NCBI RefSeq assembly: GCF_033115175.1
Contig: NC_084831.1
Span: 12,868,540 to 12,932,539, forward strand
DNA from: Lepus europaeus
Taxonomy: Eukaryota; Chordata; Mammalia; Lagomorpha; Leporidae
Reading direction: 5' to 3'
DNA length: 64,000 bases
Shown: positions 25,501 to 35,903 of the stretch, one piece after another
How the letters are laid out: each line of letters begins with the position of its first letter
How positions within the stretch are numbered: position 1 is the first letter of the stretch
Made by a program: the position numbers and the translations under genes
Notes under the pieces: model-generated
Databases searched by the model: none
The model's input: only the letters and a program-made list of their open reading frames with translations
What the model was told of the DNA's origin: nothing

Positions 25501-28500
25501 CCTCCTGAGGGGCAGCTCTCCTCCTTTTCTTCTCACCCCCACGTCCACGGCCAAGGCCAGCAGGGACTGTCGCTGCTCCTGCTCCTGGGCCCCTCCTGCT
25601 CCCCTGCACCGTAGGGTCAGCTCTCCTTCCTGTCCCTCCCAGCCCACCCCAGCCCTGTCGGGTGCAGAGGCTGGTATGCATTAGAACATACTTGCAACAG
25701 GGCATCCTGCAGCCTGAATTTCAGTCCTAGCCCTGCTCTCAATTCCCTGTGTGACTTGGGGCAACACACTGAACCTCTCTGAGCTAACCTCAAAAAGGCT
25801 TCCAGCTCAGATAACACATCTCTCTGGATTCTAGAGCCCATGTCACCTGGGGGAATGACACACAGACAGGCAGACAGCCCGCCCCAGCAGCGGGGCCCTC
25901 GCCTTCTCCCTTCCCTACTCAGGGGAGCCTCTCTGTAATTCGCACAGGCTGCCAGGCAGTGGTTTCTAAGGCTGCAGGGACGAAGGCGCTCTGGCCAGGA
26001 GGTCAGCCTGCTGGTGGACGTCAGCATGGCAGAAGCCTCTCGGGGCTCAGAGCCTGAGTGTCCACGTCACAGCCCTGCAGGGGCCTGGCCGAGCAGGGCT
26101 GAGCAACCCGGGATTGGAGGGATGTAAGATATGACTCCTGTCCCTGTAGTCACCCAAGTGGGCAGGGGCTTGGGCACCTGGGGCTCCCCATTGGGTATGA
26201 GCCCCGTTTCCCTCCCCTCACCCAGACCCACACCCATGCGCAGCACTGGCTCCTCATCCAAGGCAGAGCCAGGTCCACCTCTCTAGCCGCACCCCCTGAG
26301 ACCAGCCTTGGAGTCAGAGGTGAGGGAGGAGGAAGTGCAATGTCACCAGATGAGATGCATACCTTATTGTCTGCTCAGTAACCCCCCTCTGCACACAGAT
26401 AGGACGGCTGAGGCTCTGAGACATTACACAGCTTGTCCAAGTTTGCACAGAAGTCCTGGCGGAGCTGGGACTCAATCCCTGGGCTGGGGACAGCAGTTAA
26501 GCCACAGCTGGGGACGCTCATGTCCTGTATTGGAATGCCCGGGTTGGCGTCTGGGCCACTCTGCCTCCTATCCAGCTTCCTGCTAATGCACACCCTGGGA
26601 GGCAGCAGGGGATGGTCCCTGCCACCCACATGGGAGCCCCAGACTGAGTTCTGAGCGCCTGGCTTCGGGCTGGCCCTGCCCTGGGTGTTGAGGGCTGTTG
26701 GGGAGTGAGCCAGGAGATGGAAGAACTCTTGCTGTCTTGCTCCTGCTCTTTCAAATAAACAAAAACCCCAACAACCACAGGCCTGGACCACGTGACAGCA
26801 AAGTTCCGCTCAGTTCGTCCCCACCTGCCTGTCGCCACGTGGACAGAGGGCCCGCGAGGCCGACAGGTGGGGAGAAGCGCCGACGGCGGCGGCGAGCAGG
26901 TGAACCCAGCAGCAGACCCCGGCTCCCGCTGAAGGCCCTGAGGCCCACTCCCCACACTGTGAAGCGGAAGGGTTCAAGGGATTCTGAGAGGACCTCGCAA
27001 CCTTGACCCTTGGTTCAGCACCCTGCTGGGCGTTCTCACCTGGACAACCACGGCCCCTCCAGATTGCCCTCCAGATTTTCCCCACAGCACCGGGAGAAGC
27101 ACACACAGCCAGCCGCCACCCGAAGTCCCCTCATCACCCCCTCGGCTTTGCCTCTCGTAGCTGCCGCCCTGCACCTGTCACTGTCCCTCCTTTGATTGAC
27201 AGACTCATCTGTACATAGGAGAGCAAGCGCCTAGTGAGAGTGTGGACTCCTGGGGGAGCACAGCACAGGAACGTGGACAGTGCCCTACCCCTCACCCATC
27301 CTGAGAGTCAGTTGCAAGCCAGGCCAGTGCCACCAGCCAGTGACACAGCCCTGGGTAGGACGATGCTGGCCTCTGTTCTCCCAGGCTTAGGCTGGGGGGT
27401 TGGGGTGGGAGACAGAACGCATGTAGGCAAATCAACACACTGGCAACACCCTGAGCCCAGAGTGAGGACTGGAGGTGGCATGGCCCAACACCGGGCAGTG
27501 TGTGAGTGCTAGATACAGTTGCACAGGTTGTGTCCTGCACAAGTGGATGTGGCTAGTGCCGTGCAGAGATGCCACACGTGGCTCACCGAGCGGGGTGCCC
27601 TCCCAGGGCCATGTCCGCCTCCAGGACAAAGCTCCACTCCTCCCTCCAGTTACCTGCAGCTCCCCACGATGCTGGCCTGACCTGGGGGCCAGGCCACTGC
27701 TCTCCCACCCTCCTCCAGGAAGAGCCAGTGCCCGCCCGCCCTCTCGGCTACTCCAGTCCTGCCTTCCCTGACACCCTCCGCCCCACGATGGCCTCTGCCC
27801 TCCCCGCCCGGCAGTGGCTCTGACTTCCTGCTGCACTCGGCAGAGATGGACACAGTAACTGGTCGCAGGGCCTGGCAGCCAGCAGACGCTCAGGATCAGG
27901 ACATCGTGATGGCTGTGCCCCGCGCCCTTTGGTCTGGGCTGCTGCAGAGGGAGGCACAGTCCTGCCGATTGTGGCTTGGAGAACCACGGCACAGCGGGCC
28001 GGGCCCAAGTTCAAGGTCATGGTCACTCACCACTGGGCCCACACAGGCAGGTCACTTCGGCTCCCTGCCCCTCGGGTCCCTATCTGTAGGTCCCGGCAGA
28101 CATGCTGTGTGCTGGGCACTGAGGAGACCGTCAAGCCCCCGTGATAATCACGTGTTCTACCCAGGCAGCAGGACACATGGCCACAGGCAGCTTTACCTGA
28201 TTTGGCACAAGGATTCTTTTGCAATAGTAGCTGCATACTTTTAGAGATAAGAGCGTAGTTCCAGGTTGGACTCTGAGATTACAGGGTAGAAATGGGCAAT
28301 TAAAATAAGAGCGAGAAGCCAGCGCTGTGGTGTAGCAGGTAAAGCCGCCGCCTGCAGTGCCGGCATCCCATATGGGTGCTGGTTCAAGTCCCAGCTGCTC
28401 CACTTCTGATCCAGCTCTCTGCTATGGCCTGGGAGAGCAGTGGAAGGTGGCCCAAGTCCTTGGGCCCCTGCACCCCTGTGGGGGGCCTGGAAGAAGCTCC

Positions 28501-31500
28501 TGGCTCCTGGCTTCAAATCAGCACAGCTTCGGCCGTTGGGGCCATCTGGGGAGTAAACCAGCGGGTGGAAGACCTCTCTCTCCCCACCTCTGTCTCTCTG
28601 TAACTCTGCCTTTAAAATAAATAAATCTTTAAAAAAATAGGAGAGAGAATTCTTCAGTACTAACGAAACTGCTCTGTTAAGGAAGTGTACAGTTATTTGG
28701 GGAGCAGAGAAGGGTTGAGAAAGAGGGGAGAAGGGGGAGGTGGCTGAGGGCTAGGGTAGGAAGCCAATCCCAAACCGTGACAAAGCCATGGCACTCGCTC
28801 AGAGAAGAGACACGAGCAGCAAAGTCTGAACTGTGCATTGCTCACGGACCCCCTGTGCCCCTGTGCCACCCAAGTCTTCATGGTTAGGTGCATGTATGTG
28901 TGTAAAAGCACATGCACATATGTGTACATGTGTGTACATGTCTGTGTGTGCACGTGTGTGCTTGTGTGTGCACCTGTGTCTTGTGTACATGTGTGTGCGC
29001 GTGTGTGGTCAGGAAGATACAGATGCAAACTCCAGATCTGACTCCAGAGGACGCAGAACCGGGCAGTGCGGAGTCCACAGCCTGATGCTGGCCCAGGGAG
29101 AACACAAGCCCATCCCCCGCAGGGGGAGCCATCGGACTTCTTCTAGAGAATCCCACCTGAATCTCCAAGGACCCACTCTCCTGGACTCACTGTAGTGGGA
29201 ATTTGGGGTTGGCACCAGGAAGGACCTCTGGCTCTGTGCGTCCTGGGCAGGGGATGCCCCCATCACCTCTCCACCCCTGTATCCAGAAACCGCCCCACCC
29301 GCATAGTGAGAGGGTGCCCTGCCGTTTCCATGGCAACCGTGGAGCCTGCACCTGTCAGCCCGTGGGACCCCTCACCTGCCACGGATAGACCACGATCTTG
29401 GCACAGCCGGTCTGGTTGCAGCGGAGGAAGCGGTGCAGGGCGTGGGCCACGGCGTAGATGGCCGTGTACACGCTGTAGACCACGCGCTCTCCCGACTGCA
29501 TGAGGATGTCGCTGTAGGTCACAGTGGTGTTCAGGCAGTTGTCACAGTCCTGGTTGCAGGTGGTCCTGTTGGGCGGCGGCCCGGTCTTGGTGCGACGCAC
29601 GCGGAACTCGCTGAAGCCCGGGATGGGCACCGCCTGGACGGTGAGGCCCAGGAAGGTGCCGGCGCCTCTCAGCTCTTTGTGCAAGTCGGGGTCGATGGCC
29701 CAGGACTCGGAGGCGATCCACACGATGTCGCTGAATTTCCAGAGCAGCACCTCGCGGAAGAAGTTGTGCAGGGACAGCTCGGGCGAGAAGATGACCACCA
29801 CGTGCGCCGTGCTCTGCCGCAGCTTGTGCAGGATGCTGGCCAGGCGCTCGCGCTCCACCGGGGTCGGGGGCTGGCTGGGCTCCGGCGTGGGCAGCACCTC
29901 CTGGAAGGCGATGCAGATGTCGCTGTGGGCCAGGCGGTTGCTGAGCACCTGGCTGTTGTCGCGGCCGTAGTCGTCGTTGCTGACGAGCACGATGATCCAG
30001 TTCCAGCGGAAGTGCAGCATGAGCTGCACCATGGCCTCCACGTGGTGGCTGGCGCTGGGCACGGTGCGCAGCATGGCCGGGAAGCGCTCCTTGTTACGCA
30101 GCTGGTCGCTGATGGCGCTGTAGGTGATCTGCCAACGGGAGGGCCCGGCGTGAGCAAGGGTGCCACAGACTCCACCCGCCGTCACCTTCCTGGCTGGCAC
30201 ACAGTTTGCACCACCGTTACCACGGCCATCGGGCAGTGACCTGTGACAGGAAGCCACCGTGGGCCAGACTCTAGGCGGGGCGCACCACATCAGCACGGTC
30301 AATGCGTGGGGAGCGCCTACTGTGTGCCACACCCTGGGCGAGGTGGCATACGTCATTCTCATTCCTATCGTCTAGAAACACGTATTGAGCGCCTTCTGTG
30401 TGCATCTCTGAGCAGAGCAGTTCCTGCTCACCTTCACCATCACCATCAGCCCAGCACTCGGCCACATTTCTCCCCTCGGCCTCCCAGCCCCCTGCCGGGG
30501 TTTCCTCTCCCCCTTCTCCACCTGCTCTCCCTCCCTGGCCGTCCCATCCATGCTCCTGGCTGTAAGTACCAACTCCATGCCAGCTGCCCCTGGTGGCCTC
30601 GGCCTGGGGCCTCTCTCCAGGACTTCAGAGTGGTGTTTGCGGCTGCCTGACGGATATCGCACGGGAAACATCCCAGCCTAGGGTCCTGCTCTCCTCCAAA
30701 GCCAGCTCGGCGTACAGCAAACCCTCCCTTCCAGTCACTCGGACCAAAACCTTCGGTGCCACCCTTGGATCTTCTCTCTCACGCCAGCCACGTTCCATCC
30801 ACCAGCAAATCCTCCTGGATCTGCCTTCTGGGCGTGTCCCTCCCGAGCCCGCCCCCTCCCCACCCCATCCTGGCCTGGAGCTGAGAGGATCCTCCCGCCT
30901 CACGCCCCACAGTCTGCATCTCACGGGGCAGCTGCGTTGACCTGGCTCACGCCCACGTCCCGTCACGGGGCTCCTCTCGGGCTACCCAGGAAAAGCCAGA
31001 GTCCCGCGGTGGTCCCTAAGGGGCTTCCTCACATGCCAGCCCTCCCGCCTCGGGCTGCCTGGGCTCCTATGCCCCCCTCTCCCCGCCACGGCCCCGGTTT
31101 GCTCACCTGGCTTCATGTACACACCAGGCACCTCTCGTCCCCTCGCGCTGGGTGACACCTCTTTCTGGAAGGCTCTTCTCTGAGACACCTGCCAGCTCCC
31201 TCTCTCTCTCCCGTCCTTGTCCCGTTGTCAGTGAGCCCCACCTGCTGCTTGGCTGCAAAATGCTCCTTCCCTACACCCCGTCCCAGTCCTCTCTCCAGCA
31301 CCCAGCAGCCCCCAACTCTGTCCTCCATCTCTTGCCTGACCCACCTTCCAACACCCTGGGCCACTGATGTATTCAGGCTGGTGAGGCTGTCTCTCCCTAC
31401 CCACGGGGGTGCTCCTTGCAGCTTGTGATGCTGGTTGGTTTTGTCCCCAGCACCCACAACAGTACCTGGCACGCAGTAGGCATTCAGTAAATATTTGCCA

Positions 31501-34500
31501 CCGGAACAGAAGAGTGAGCTCAGCCCTGGTCTGGATGCTTCAGGCAAAAACGTCCACGCTGGGCCAGGCAGTGGGCACAGCAGTTCAGATGTCATTTGAG
31601 GCACCTGCATCCCAGATCTGAGGACCTAGATTCGAGTCCTGGCTCCTACACTTCCACTCCAGCTTCCTGCAATAGCTGGTGGTTCAAGTCCTTGGGTCCT
31701 TGCCATCCACATGGGAGGCTCAGATGAAACTCCAGGATCCTGGCTTTGACCTGACCCAGGCATGGCTATTGTGGGCATTTGGGGAGTCAATCAGCAGATG
31801 GAAGATACGTGTTTATATGTGTGTTTGTGTGTGTGTGTGTGCGCATGTTACCTCGCAAATAAACAAAAGTCAAGAAATATTTTACAACATTCATTGAGCA
31901 CCCACTGTGTGTGAGAGCTTTGGCAGCAGTAAGTCCAGCCGTGGTCAGTACCTACTGTGTGCCAAGTCTATGCTGGCCATGCTCTAGTGGACAGATGCTC
32001 TCCACCAGTGCTAGATGAGGCGATTTCAATCAGGCTGATGGTGATAGAATAGCCGGAGTAACCCTAACAGCACTTCCTGGAGGACCTCCATGAGGCAGCT
32101 CCTGGGCTGAGCCAGGGTACGGATAACACGGAGCACTCTGAGTTTTCACTCACGTGCAAGTCGCTTTACATAATAACAACAGCCTACTGCGTGCTAGGAG
32201 CTCTTTCAAGCTGAACACTTCCTTCTTCCGACCGTCCTGGGATGCAGCTCTCAGGCTCCCACTTTACAGGTAGGGAAACTGAGGCCCAATGGAGTTGAGA
32301 GATTTGCCAAAGGTCTGTCAACCCCCAAAGCCTGAACTGACCCACAGGCTGGGCTGCCTTCCCAAGATTGCGATGGATGCCCTGACCCTGCACAGTCCCT
32401 AGCACCTCCCCCATGATTGACAGGGGGAGGTGGCTCTGAACCCTGCGCACAACCACCCATCCTGTCTCTGCCCATCCTCTTCACCTGAGCCCCGGGGCCT
32501 CACCTGGGGGATAAGAAGTAGAGAGAGGAAGTTGGCCACGTTTATGGTGGACTCGGAGTTGTCAGGACCAATGACGGCTATCACGCGGGGTACATAGGAG
32601 CTGTAGTCATCCAGGATGGGCAGGAAGTAGTCCTCTCGCGCCAGGAAGTAGAGCACGGGCTGCACGTTGTTGGAGATGTAGCAGACGTCCACCATCTCGT
32701 AGCCCAGCTGCACGCCCGGCAGCAGGTTGCTCTGGTTGTTGATCTCCTCCACAGCAAAGCGCATGGCTTGCATGAGGTTGTAGCCCAGCACTTTCGTCTC
32801 ATACCTGCCAGAGCCGCAGCAGGGGGGTGGGAGCAGGTGCAGGGTGAGGAGGGGCAGGGATGGGACAGCCAGCCTGCTCCCTCTCCCCAGCACAGGAAAG
32901 CCACGGAGAAAGAGCCGCTCCAGAAGATCCCGGCATTTTCTCCACATAATTGTCACCATACCACCTCTCTAGGGTCACCATCACCCCTGTGACCATCACT
33001 GGTGCCAGGATCCTGTGGCCAGCATCACAGCCACCCCTATGACTCCTGCCACCTCTTCTGAGGTCTTCTAATGTGACCACTGTTACTCCAAATAAGCTCT
33101 ACAATCAACCACTACCCCAATATCACCACCACAGTCATCATGTCACCACATCCTTGTGACCACCATCACCACAATCACCATGGTCACTGTCACCATCATG
33201 ATCACCATTGTCACACCATCATTACCACCAGCATAGCTTCCACTATCACCACCGTCACCACTACCACCATCATCAGGACCACCATCATCACCATCAACAC
33301 TACAATCATCACCATCCCAACCGCCACCATTACCACCACTATCACCACCATCACCACCGCCATCATTACCATCACCACATCATCACCATCACCATCACCA
33401 TCCCCATCCCCATCACCACCATCATCACCACCAGCATCACCACCATCACCATCCCCATCCCCATCACCACCATCATTACTATCATCACTACCACCATCAC
33501 GATTACCATCACCACCACCGCCACCATTACCACCACTATCACTACCATCATCACCACCAGCATCACCACCACCACCAGCACAATTACCATGATTACCATC
33601 ACCAACCCCCCATCGCTATCCTCTTCACCATTTCATTATCACCAGTACTACTGCTATCAACAATATCCACATCAGCACCACCATCACCAGCATCACCACG
33701 GTTACCTTCATTAGACTCCCCGCCATTAGGCCAGGCATCAGAAGATGCCACGTCATGTCCCTCACCGTCACTGGCACCACCACCCTCGCCACCCTCAACG
33801 CCACACAGATGGTGCAGCACTTCTGGTCTTTTACATATTCCTTTCTTTCTCTCTGTCTCCCAGAATGTTCCATCTTCTCTGAACGGACAGACTATTGCAT
33901 AAGCCCAGGCTGGCTCTAGCGTCCCACCCAATCTCCAAGTGTTGCTGCCATCCCAAGGGTCCTACAGAAAAGTGGGGGAAGAGGAGACCCCCCCCTCCAA
34001 GTCCTGGGAGCACCCCTACTCACCCCCAGGACTTTAGAAATACAAACCTTCCCCCCGCCCCAGTCTGCAGAAAATCACACTCTTCCTCCCAAAGCCTTGG
34101 CACCTGCTTTCTAGACCCCCTGGGCCATGGGCTCACAGGAGCTCCCAGTTGCCAGAGCGGGTGGAGGTGGATTAGACCTAAGATCTTTCCAGGCTCAAAC
34201 GTCCCGCCATGTTATAAATAGACACGGCCTCGGGACCACCAGGTCTCAATGTTTCAGAACATGATCGCCGAAGGCTGTGGTGCCATGGATCGTGGGGGGC
34301 CTCCCCGGGGACCAGCAGGGTGGTCCAGCACAGAGGGTTTGGGAGGGATGAGGAGCAGTGTTCTGAGCGTGGCGCCTCCCCCCGCCCCACCCTCACTCCG
34401 GACACTCACTCCTCGCACTTGGGCACGTGCAGTTGGTTTTGGCCAGCGGTCTTCACGTTGGCATGAAGTGTAAAAAGGCCACCCAGGAGGTAGTCCCCGC

Positions 34501-34588
34501 CCAGGTAGAAGTCCGAGTTCTCAGCCCGCTCAGCCAGGACCTGCAGCAGGAGGAAGAGGGAGCAGGCTCTCCTGGCCTGGGGCCCCAT
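15589..34588 (-). CDS. TAS1R2: TAS1R2 gene, full coding span (6 coding exons)
   Basis: Taste receptor type 1 member 2, a class C G-protein-coupled receptor. With TAS1R3 it forms the sweet-taste receptor at the plasma membrane of type II taste cells and some gut cells, and couples to gustducin-type G proteins. Joining the six exons gives 2496 nt, an uninterrupted 831-residue protein; human is 839. Visible parts are a signal peptide (about residues 1-19), a Venus-flytrap sugar-binding domain (about 20-490), a cysteine-rich linker (about 485-555), seven membrane helices (about 556-815) and a short tail ending in TMRRD. Pocket residues known in the family are present: Y102, D141, E301 and D306 of SESWAIDP, and R375. 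T40 replaces human S40 and E277 replaces human D278. All splice phases match and there is no frameshift or stop, so it is not a pseudogene, unlike the cat gene. Identity rests on recognisable family sequence along the whole length. Functional activity is inferred. Confidence 0.97.
16610..16745 (-). mobile_element. MIR relic beside TAS1R2 exon 6
   Basis: Reverse MIR: CCATTTCACAGGTGAAGAGG, then AGGATTTGAATCCAGGTC. Confidence 0.65.
17241..17560 (+). mobile_element. CSINE
   Basis: Forward copy with a diverged head. The body has 'gccggcatcccatatgggc' and the tail TTTCAAATAAACAAACC. Confidence 0.88.
17684..17993 (-). mobile_element. CSINE
   Basis: Reverse copy: GGATTTATTCACTTAAAAGG to CACGACACTGGCCCC. 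Confidence 0.88.
18230..18353 (-). CDS. TAS1R2: TAS1R2 exon 5
   Basis: Encodes residues 482-522 plus one base of codon 523: the cysteine-rich domain linking the Venus-flytrap to the membrane core (VPVSMCSKSCQPGQRKK, HPCCFECLDCLPGTFLNQTA). The spaced cysteines are those that form the conserved disulfide network of class C receptors. The 124-bp length with phase 0 in and phase 1 out is what the family shows. The acceptor is CCCCCAG and the donor CAG|GTACGG. Confidence 0.96.
18730..18942 (+). mobile_element. CSINE, 5'-truncated
   Basis: Forward fragment with the tail CTCTGCCTTTCAGTAAATAA and a poly-A run. Confidence 0.7.
19146..19237 (+). mobile_element. CSINE head fragment
   Basis: The first about 90 bp of a forward CSINE (GGGGCCAGGGCTGTGGCGCA to GCTGCTCCACTTCC), cut by the poly-T of the next element. 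No matching 3' part is seen beyond it. Confidence 0.85.
19238..19604 (-). mobile_element. CSINE, full length
   Basis: Reverse copy beginning with a T-run and AAAGATTTATTTATTTATTT, ending GCGCCAGCCCC. Confidence 0.92.
20352..20369. repeat. 18-base poly-G run
   Basis: Uninterrupted G18 on the plus strand in TAS1R2 intron 4. Confidence 0.9.
21380..21720 (+). mobile_element. L1 relic
   Basis: Strings such as GTCAATTTTCCAACATTAAT and ACCAGACCATAGACCCAGGG are typical of old mammalian L1 sequence as I remember it. Decayed, with no open frame. Confidence 0.5.
22000..22345 (+). mobile_element. CSINE, full length
   Basis: Forward copy GGGGCCGGCGCTCTGGCATA to TTTCAAATAACTAAATC and poly-A. Confidence 0.93.
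22595..22932 (+). mobile_element. CSINE, 'ctcactaggctaat' subfamily
   Basis: Forward copy whose head reads CACGGCTCACTAGGCTAATC rather than the 'agcaggttaa' form. Ends in poly-A. Confidence 0.92.
23808..24848. repeat. 21-bp minisatellite in TAS1R2 intron 4 (about 49 units)
   Basis: The unit is GATCCTGAATCTGTGGCTAC plus T on the plus strand, 21 bp, repeated 49 times plus a partial copy with no length change. Variation is confined to a few sites: gat/ggt at the first triplet, tct/ttt at the fourth, and gtg/cca/gca at the fifth. As 21 is a multiple of three and no unit holds a stop, several frames stay open (DPESVAT-like on plus, DSGSVAT-like on minus). These are not coding. Confidence 0.98.
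24943..25152 (-). CDS. TAS1R2: TAS1R2 exon 4
   Basis: Encodes residues 412-481 (70 codons, phase 0): LLKELWNISFTLQGQEIFFD, then QQGDVPMNLEIIQWKW and NVSWHTPDNT, the lower Venus-flytrap edge leading to the cysteine-rich domain. The acceptor is CTCTCCCAG. The donor that keeps the frame into exon 5 is ACG followed by GTCAGC, a GT site with the rare C at +3. Protein continuity into VPVSMCSK (exon 5) fixes this junction. A 21-bp minisatellite begins about 95 bp into the following intron. Confidence 0.93.
25298..25430 (+). mobile_element. MIR relic
   Basis: Forward: GTGCGGCCTTGGACCTGCCT, then TTCTGCAAAATGAGG. Confidence 0.55.
25715..25800 (+). mobile_element. MIR fragment
   Basis: Forward: CCTGTGTGACTTGGGGCAAC, then GAACCTCTCTGAGC. 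Confidence 0.55.
26500..26770 (+). mobile_element. CSINE, diverged and 5'-truncated
   Basis: Forward: CTTCCTGCTAATGCACACCC to CTTTCAAATAAACAAAAACC. Confidence 0.7.
28315..28640 (+). mobile_element. CSINE, full length
   Basis: Forward copy GCCAGCGCTGTGGTGTAGCA to TTTAAAATAAATAAATC. Confidence 0.94.
28885..29010. repeat. GT-rich microsatellite in TAS1R2 intron 3
   Basis: Interrupted GTGTACATGTGT-type repeats for about 125 bp. Confidence 0.85.
29376..30128 (-). CDS. TAS1R2: TAS1R2 exon 3
   Basis: Encodes residues 161-411 (251 codons, phase 0 at both ends): the rest of the Venus-flytrap core. It runs from ITYSAISDQL through FRWNWIIVLVS, FSPELSLHNFF, WIASESWAIDP and SVPIPGF-type loops to VVYPWQ. 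E301 and D306 of the SESWAIDP motif match human E302 and D307, and R375 matches human R383. E277 stands where human has D278. The acceptor is TTGGCAG and the donor GTGAGG. It is about seven residues shorter than human in two loops (after DLHKELR and before TCNQDC). Confidence 0.97.
30690..31505 (+). mobile_element. L2-type LINE relic
   Basis: Diverged, with the typical 3' end GTACCTGGCACGCAGTAGGC followed by ATTCAGTAAATATTTG. Earlier parts (CACCAGCAAATCCTCCTGGA; TTCTGGAAGGCTCTTCTCTG) also fit. Confidence 0.6.
31567..31880 (+). mobile_element. CSINE, diverged
   Basis: Forward old copy with a GT tract in place of the CT tract, tail CAAATAAACAAAAGTC. Confidence 0.65.
32165..32345 (-). mobile_element. 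MIR
   Basis: Reverse: CTACTGCGTGCTAGGAGCTC, then TTTACAGGTAGGGAAACTGA. Confidence 0.7.
32504..32804 (-). CDS. TAS1R2: TAS1R2 exon 2
   Basis: Encodes the end of codon 60 and residues 61-160 of the Venus-flytrap upper lobe, including GYNLMQAMRFAVEEINN and VIGPDNSES. Y102 (in DVCYISNN) and D141 (in GPDNS) correspond to human Y103 and D142, which line the sugar pocket. The acceptor is CAG before GTATGAG and the donor is GTGAGG. The phase (1 nt + 100 codons) fits exon 1 exactly. L66 replaces human I67. Confidence 0.96.
32805..34409 (-). other. TAS1R2: TAS1R2 intron 1
   Basis: Dominated by the degenerate CCA/CAT triplet array. The rest (33750-34400) is unique sequence, including a TATAAATA-like string on the plus strand with no other promoter support. 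Confidence 0.85.
33000..33720. repeat. Degenerate CCA/CAT triplet array in TAS1R2 intron 1
   Basis: About 700 bp of CACCATCAC-type triplets on the plus strand, purest between 33150 and 33600. Same motif class and orientation as the arrays at 8823-9365 and 3704-3830. Confidence 0.95.
34410..34588 (-). CDS. TAS1R2: TAS1R2 exon 1 (coding)
   Basis: Encodes residues 1-59 and two bases of codon 60: the signal peptide (MGPQARRACSLFLLLQVLA) and the start of the Venus-flytrap domain, AENSDFYL...GDYLLGGLFTLHAN. The start codon sits in a strong Kozak context (G at -3, G at +4) and is the only ATG giving a signal peptide of family length. It ends at a GTGAGT donor. The exon is about one residue shorter than human near the HANVK region, and T40 stands where human has S40. 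Confidence 0.95.
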
Positions 34589-35539
34589 GGCTGGCCAGTG
34601 GCCGTCTCAGGAGGGGACTCTGCCTCGCTGGAGACCAGGCAGCTGGACACCAGGGCATTTGCACAGACATTTACATAGTGACGGTCCAGGTGAAGGGCCC
34701 GGGGCAGGGGAGAGGGGTGGAGAGCCCAGCGGTGGGATGATCCTTTGTTGGCACATACTGAGGCCTGGGTGTCCTGCTGAGGGGCCACACCCCAGCCACC
34801 TGCCGCTCAGCGAGAACAGGGCCCATGCCCCTGTTGCTTCAAGCAGTCCCGAAAAGGGCACAGGTGCTCAACCTAAGTGGCCAACAGAGACAGAGTCTCC
34901 CAGGGTTGCTGGATTCATTCCGGAGAAGCATTGCACGGGCTCGCGCGGGCCACTGCAAACCCTGGGCATGCGCACCGCAAAAATCAGTCATTTCAAGAAA
35001 TAAAACAAAGCCAAAATAAGAAGTTACTTTGAAGCAATCATCTTGGGTGACAACGATCCATAGCCAGGGTGGCGTCAGCTGGGCGCACGGCCCGGCTGGG
35101 GCTTTTCTGTGTGAACTCACCAGAAAAAGACCTGGGCACCAGGCTGTGGTCCTAGCAGCGTCTCTGGGGTCTCTGAGGCCCCCCTACTTCATAACCCCTG
35201 GATTCTATTTTTGTTTTGCTAAGGCTTGGCACGAGCGACTCCATTTGGGGCTTGACACTTGGCAATGTGCAGATGCTCAGAAAGCAGAGACCGTGTTCAG
35301 CAAGAAGCAGGCCCCTGGCTGAGGGCTCCTGTGCAGGGCTCACAATAGCTGGGACCGACCCAACCCCAGTTCACAGAGGCCCTGGGAAAGCCAGAAACAC
35401 CCAGGCTGCCCCACTGGCGGAGCTGGGATTAACAGTCTGACCCCAGGGTCAGATTAACAGTCTGACCCTGGGGCTGGCACTTAATTGCCATGCCACATGA
35501 CAACACCAGGTCATTGCTTTGACTAAAAAGCAACAGCAG

Positions 35540-35853
35540 GGGCCAGCGCCGTGGCATAGCAGGTAAGGCCACTGCCTTCGACACTGGCATCCCATATGGG
35601 CACCTGTTTCCAGCCCTGGCCACTCCACTTCCAATCCAGCTCCCTACAAATGCACCTGGGAAAGCCGTGGAAGATGGCTCAAGCGCTTGGGCCCCTGCAC
35701 CCACGTGGGAGACCCAGATGAAGCTTCCAGCTCCGATCTGGCCCAGCCCCATCTTTGCGGTCACTTGGGAGTGAACCAGAAGGAAGACCTCTCTCTCTCT
35801 CTCTCTCTCTCTGTAACTCTGCCTTTTAAATAAATAAAATATTTTTTTAAAAG
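35540..35853 (+). mobile_element. CSINE, full length
   Basis: Forward copy GGGGCCAGCGCCGTGGCATA to TTTTAAATAAATAAAAT. Confidence 0.94.
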
Positions 35854-35903
35854 TTCAGCCCTGTCCATTATCTGTTTAAAATTTTTTTTTAAAAAGGCAA
35901 TAG

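Larger units (their letters stand above)
25153..29375 (-). other. TAS1R2: TAS1R2 intron 3
   Basis: Holds two MIR relics, a truncated CSINE, a full CSINE, a GT/GTRC microsatellite, and GC-rich unique DNA (25800-26480, 26780-28310) without recognisable exons. Confidence 0.85.
30129..32503 (-). other. TAS1R2: TAS1R2 intron 2
   Basis: Mostly ancient repeats: an L2-type LINE relic, a diverged CSINE with a GT tract, and a MIR. No exon-like sequence. Confidence 0.85.

Noticed and set aside
33140-33714. Histidine/threonine-rich open frames in the CCA/CAT arrays (also at 8751-9104)
   Set aside because: They arise from the triplet repeats. Long histidine runs here have no start context or conservation argument.
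34211-34220. TATAAATA-like string in TAS1R2 intron 1
   Set aside because: It is on the plus strand inside the intron, with no initiator, CpG island or open frame downstream.
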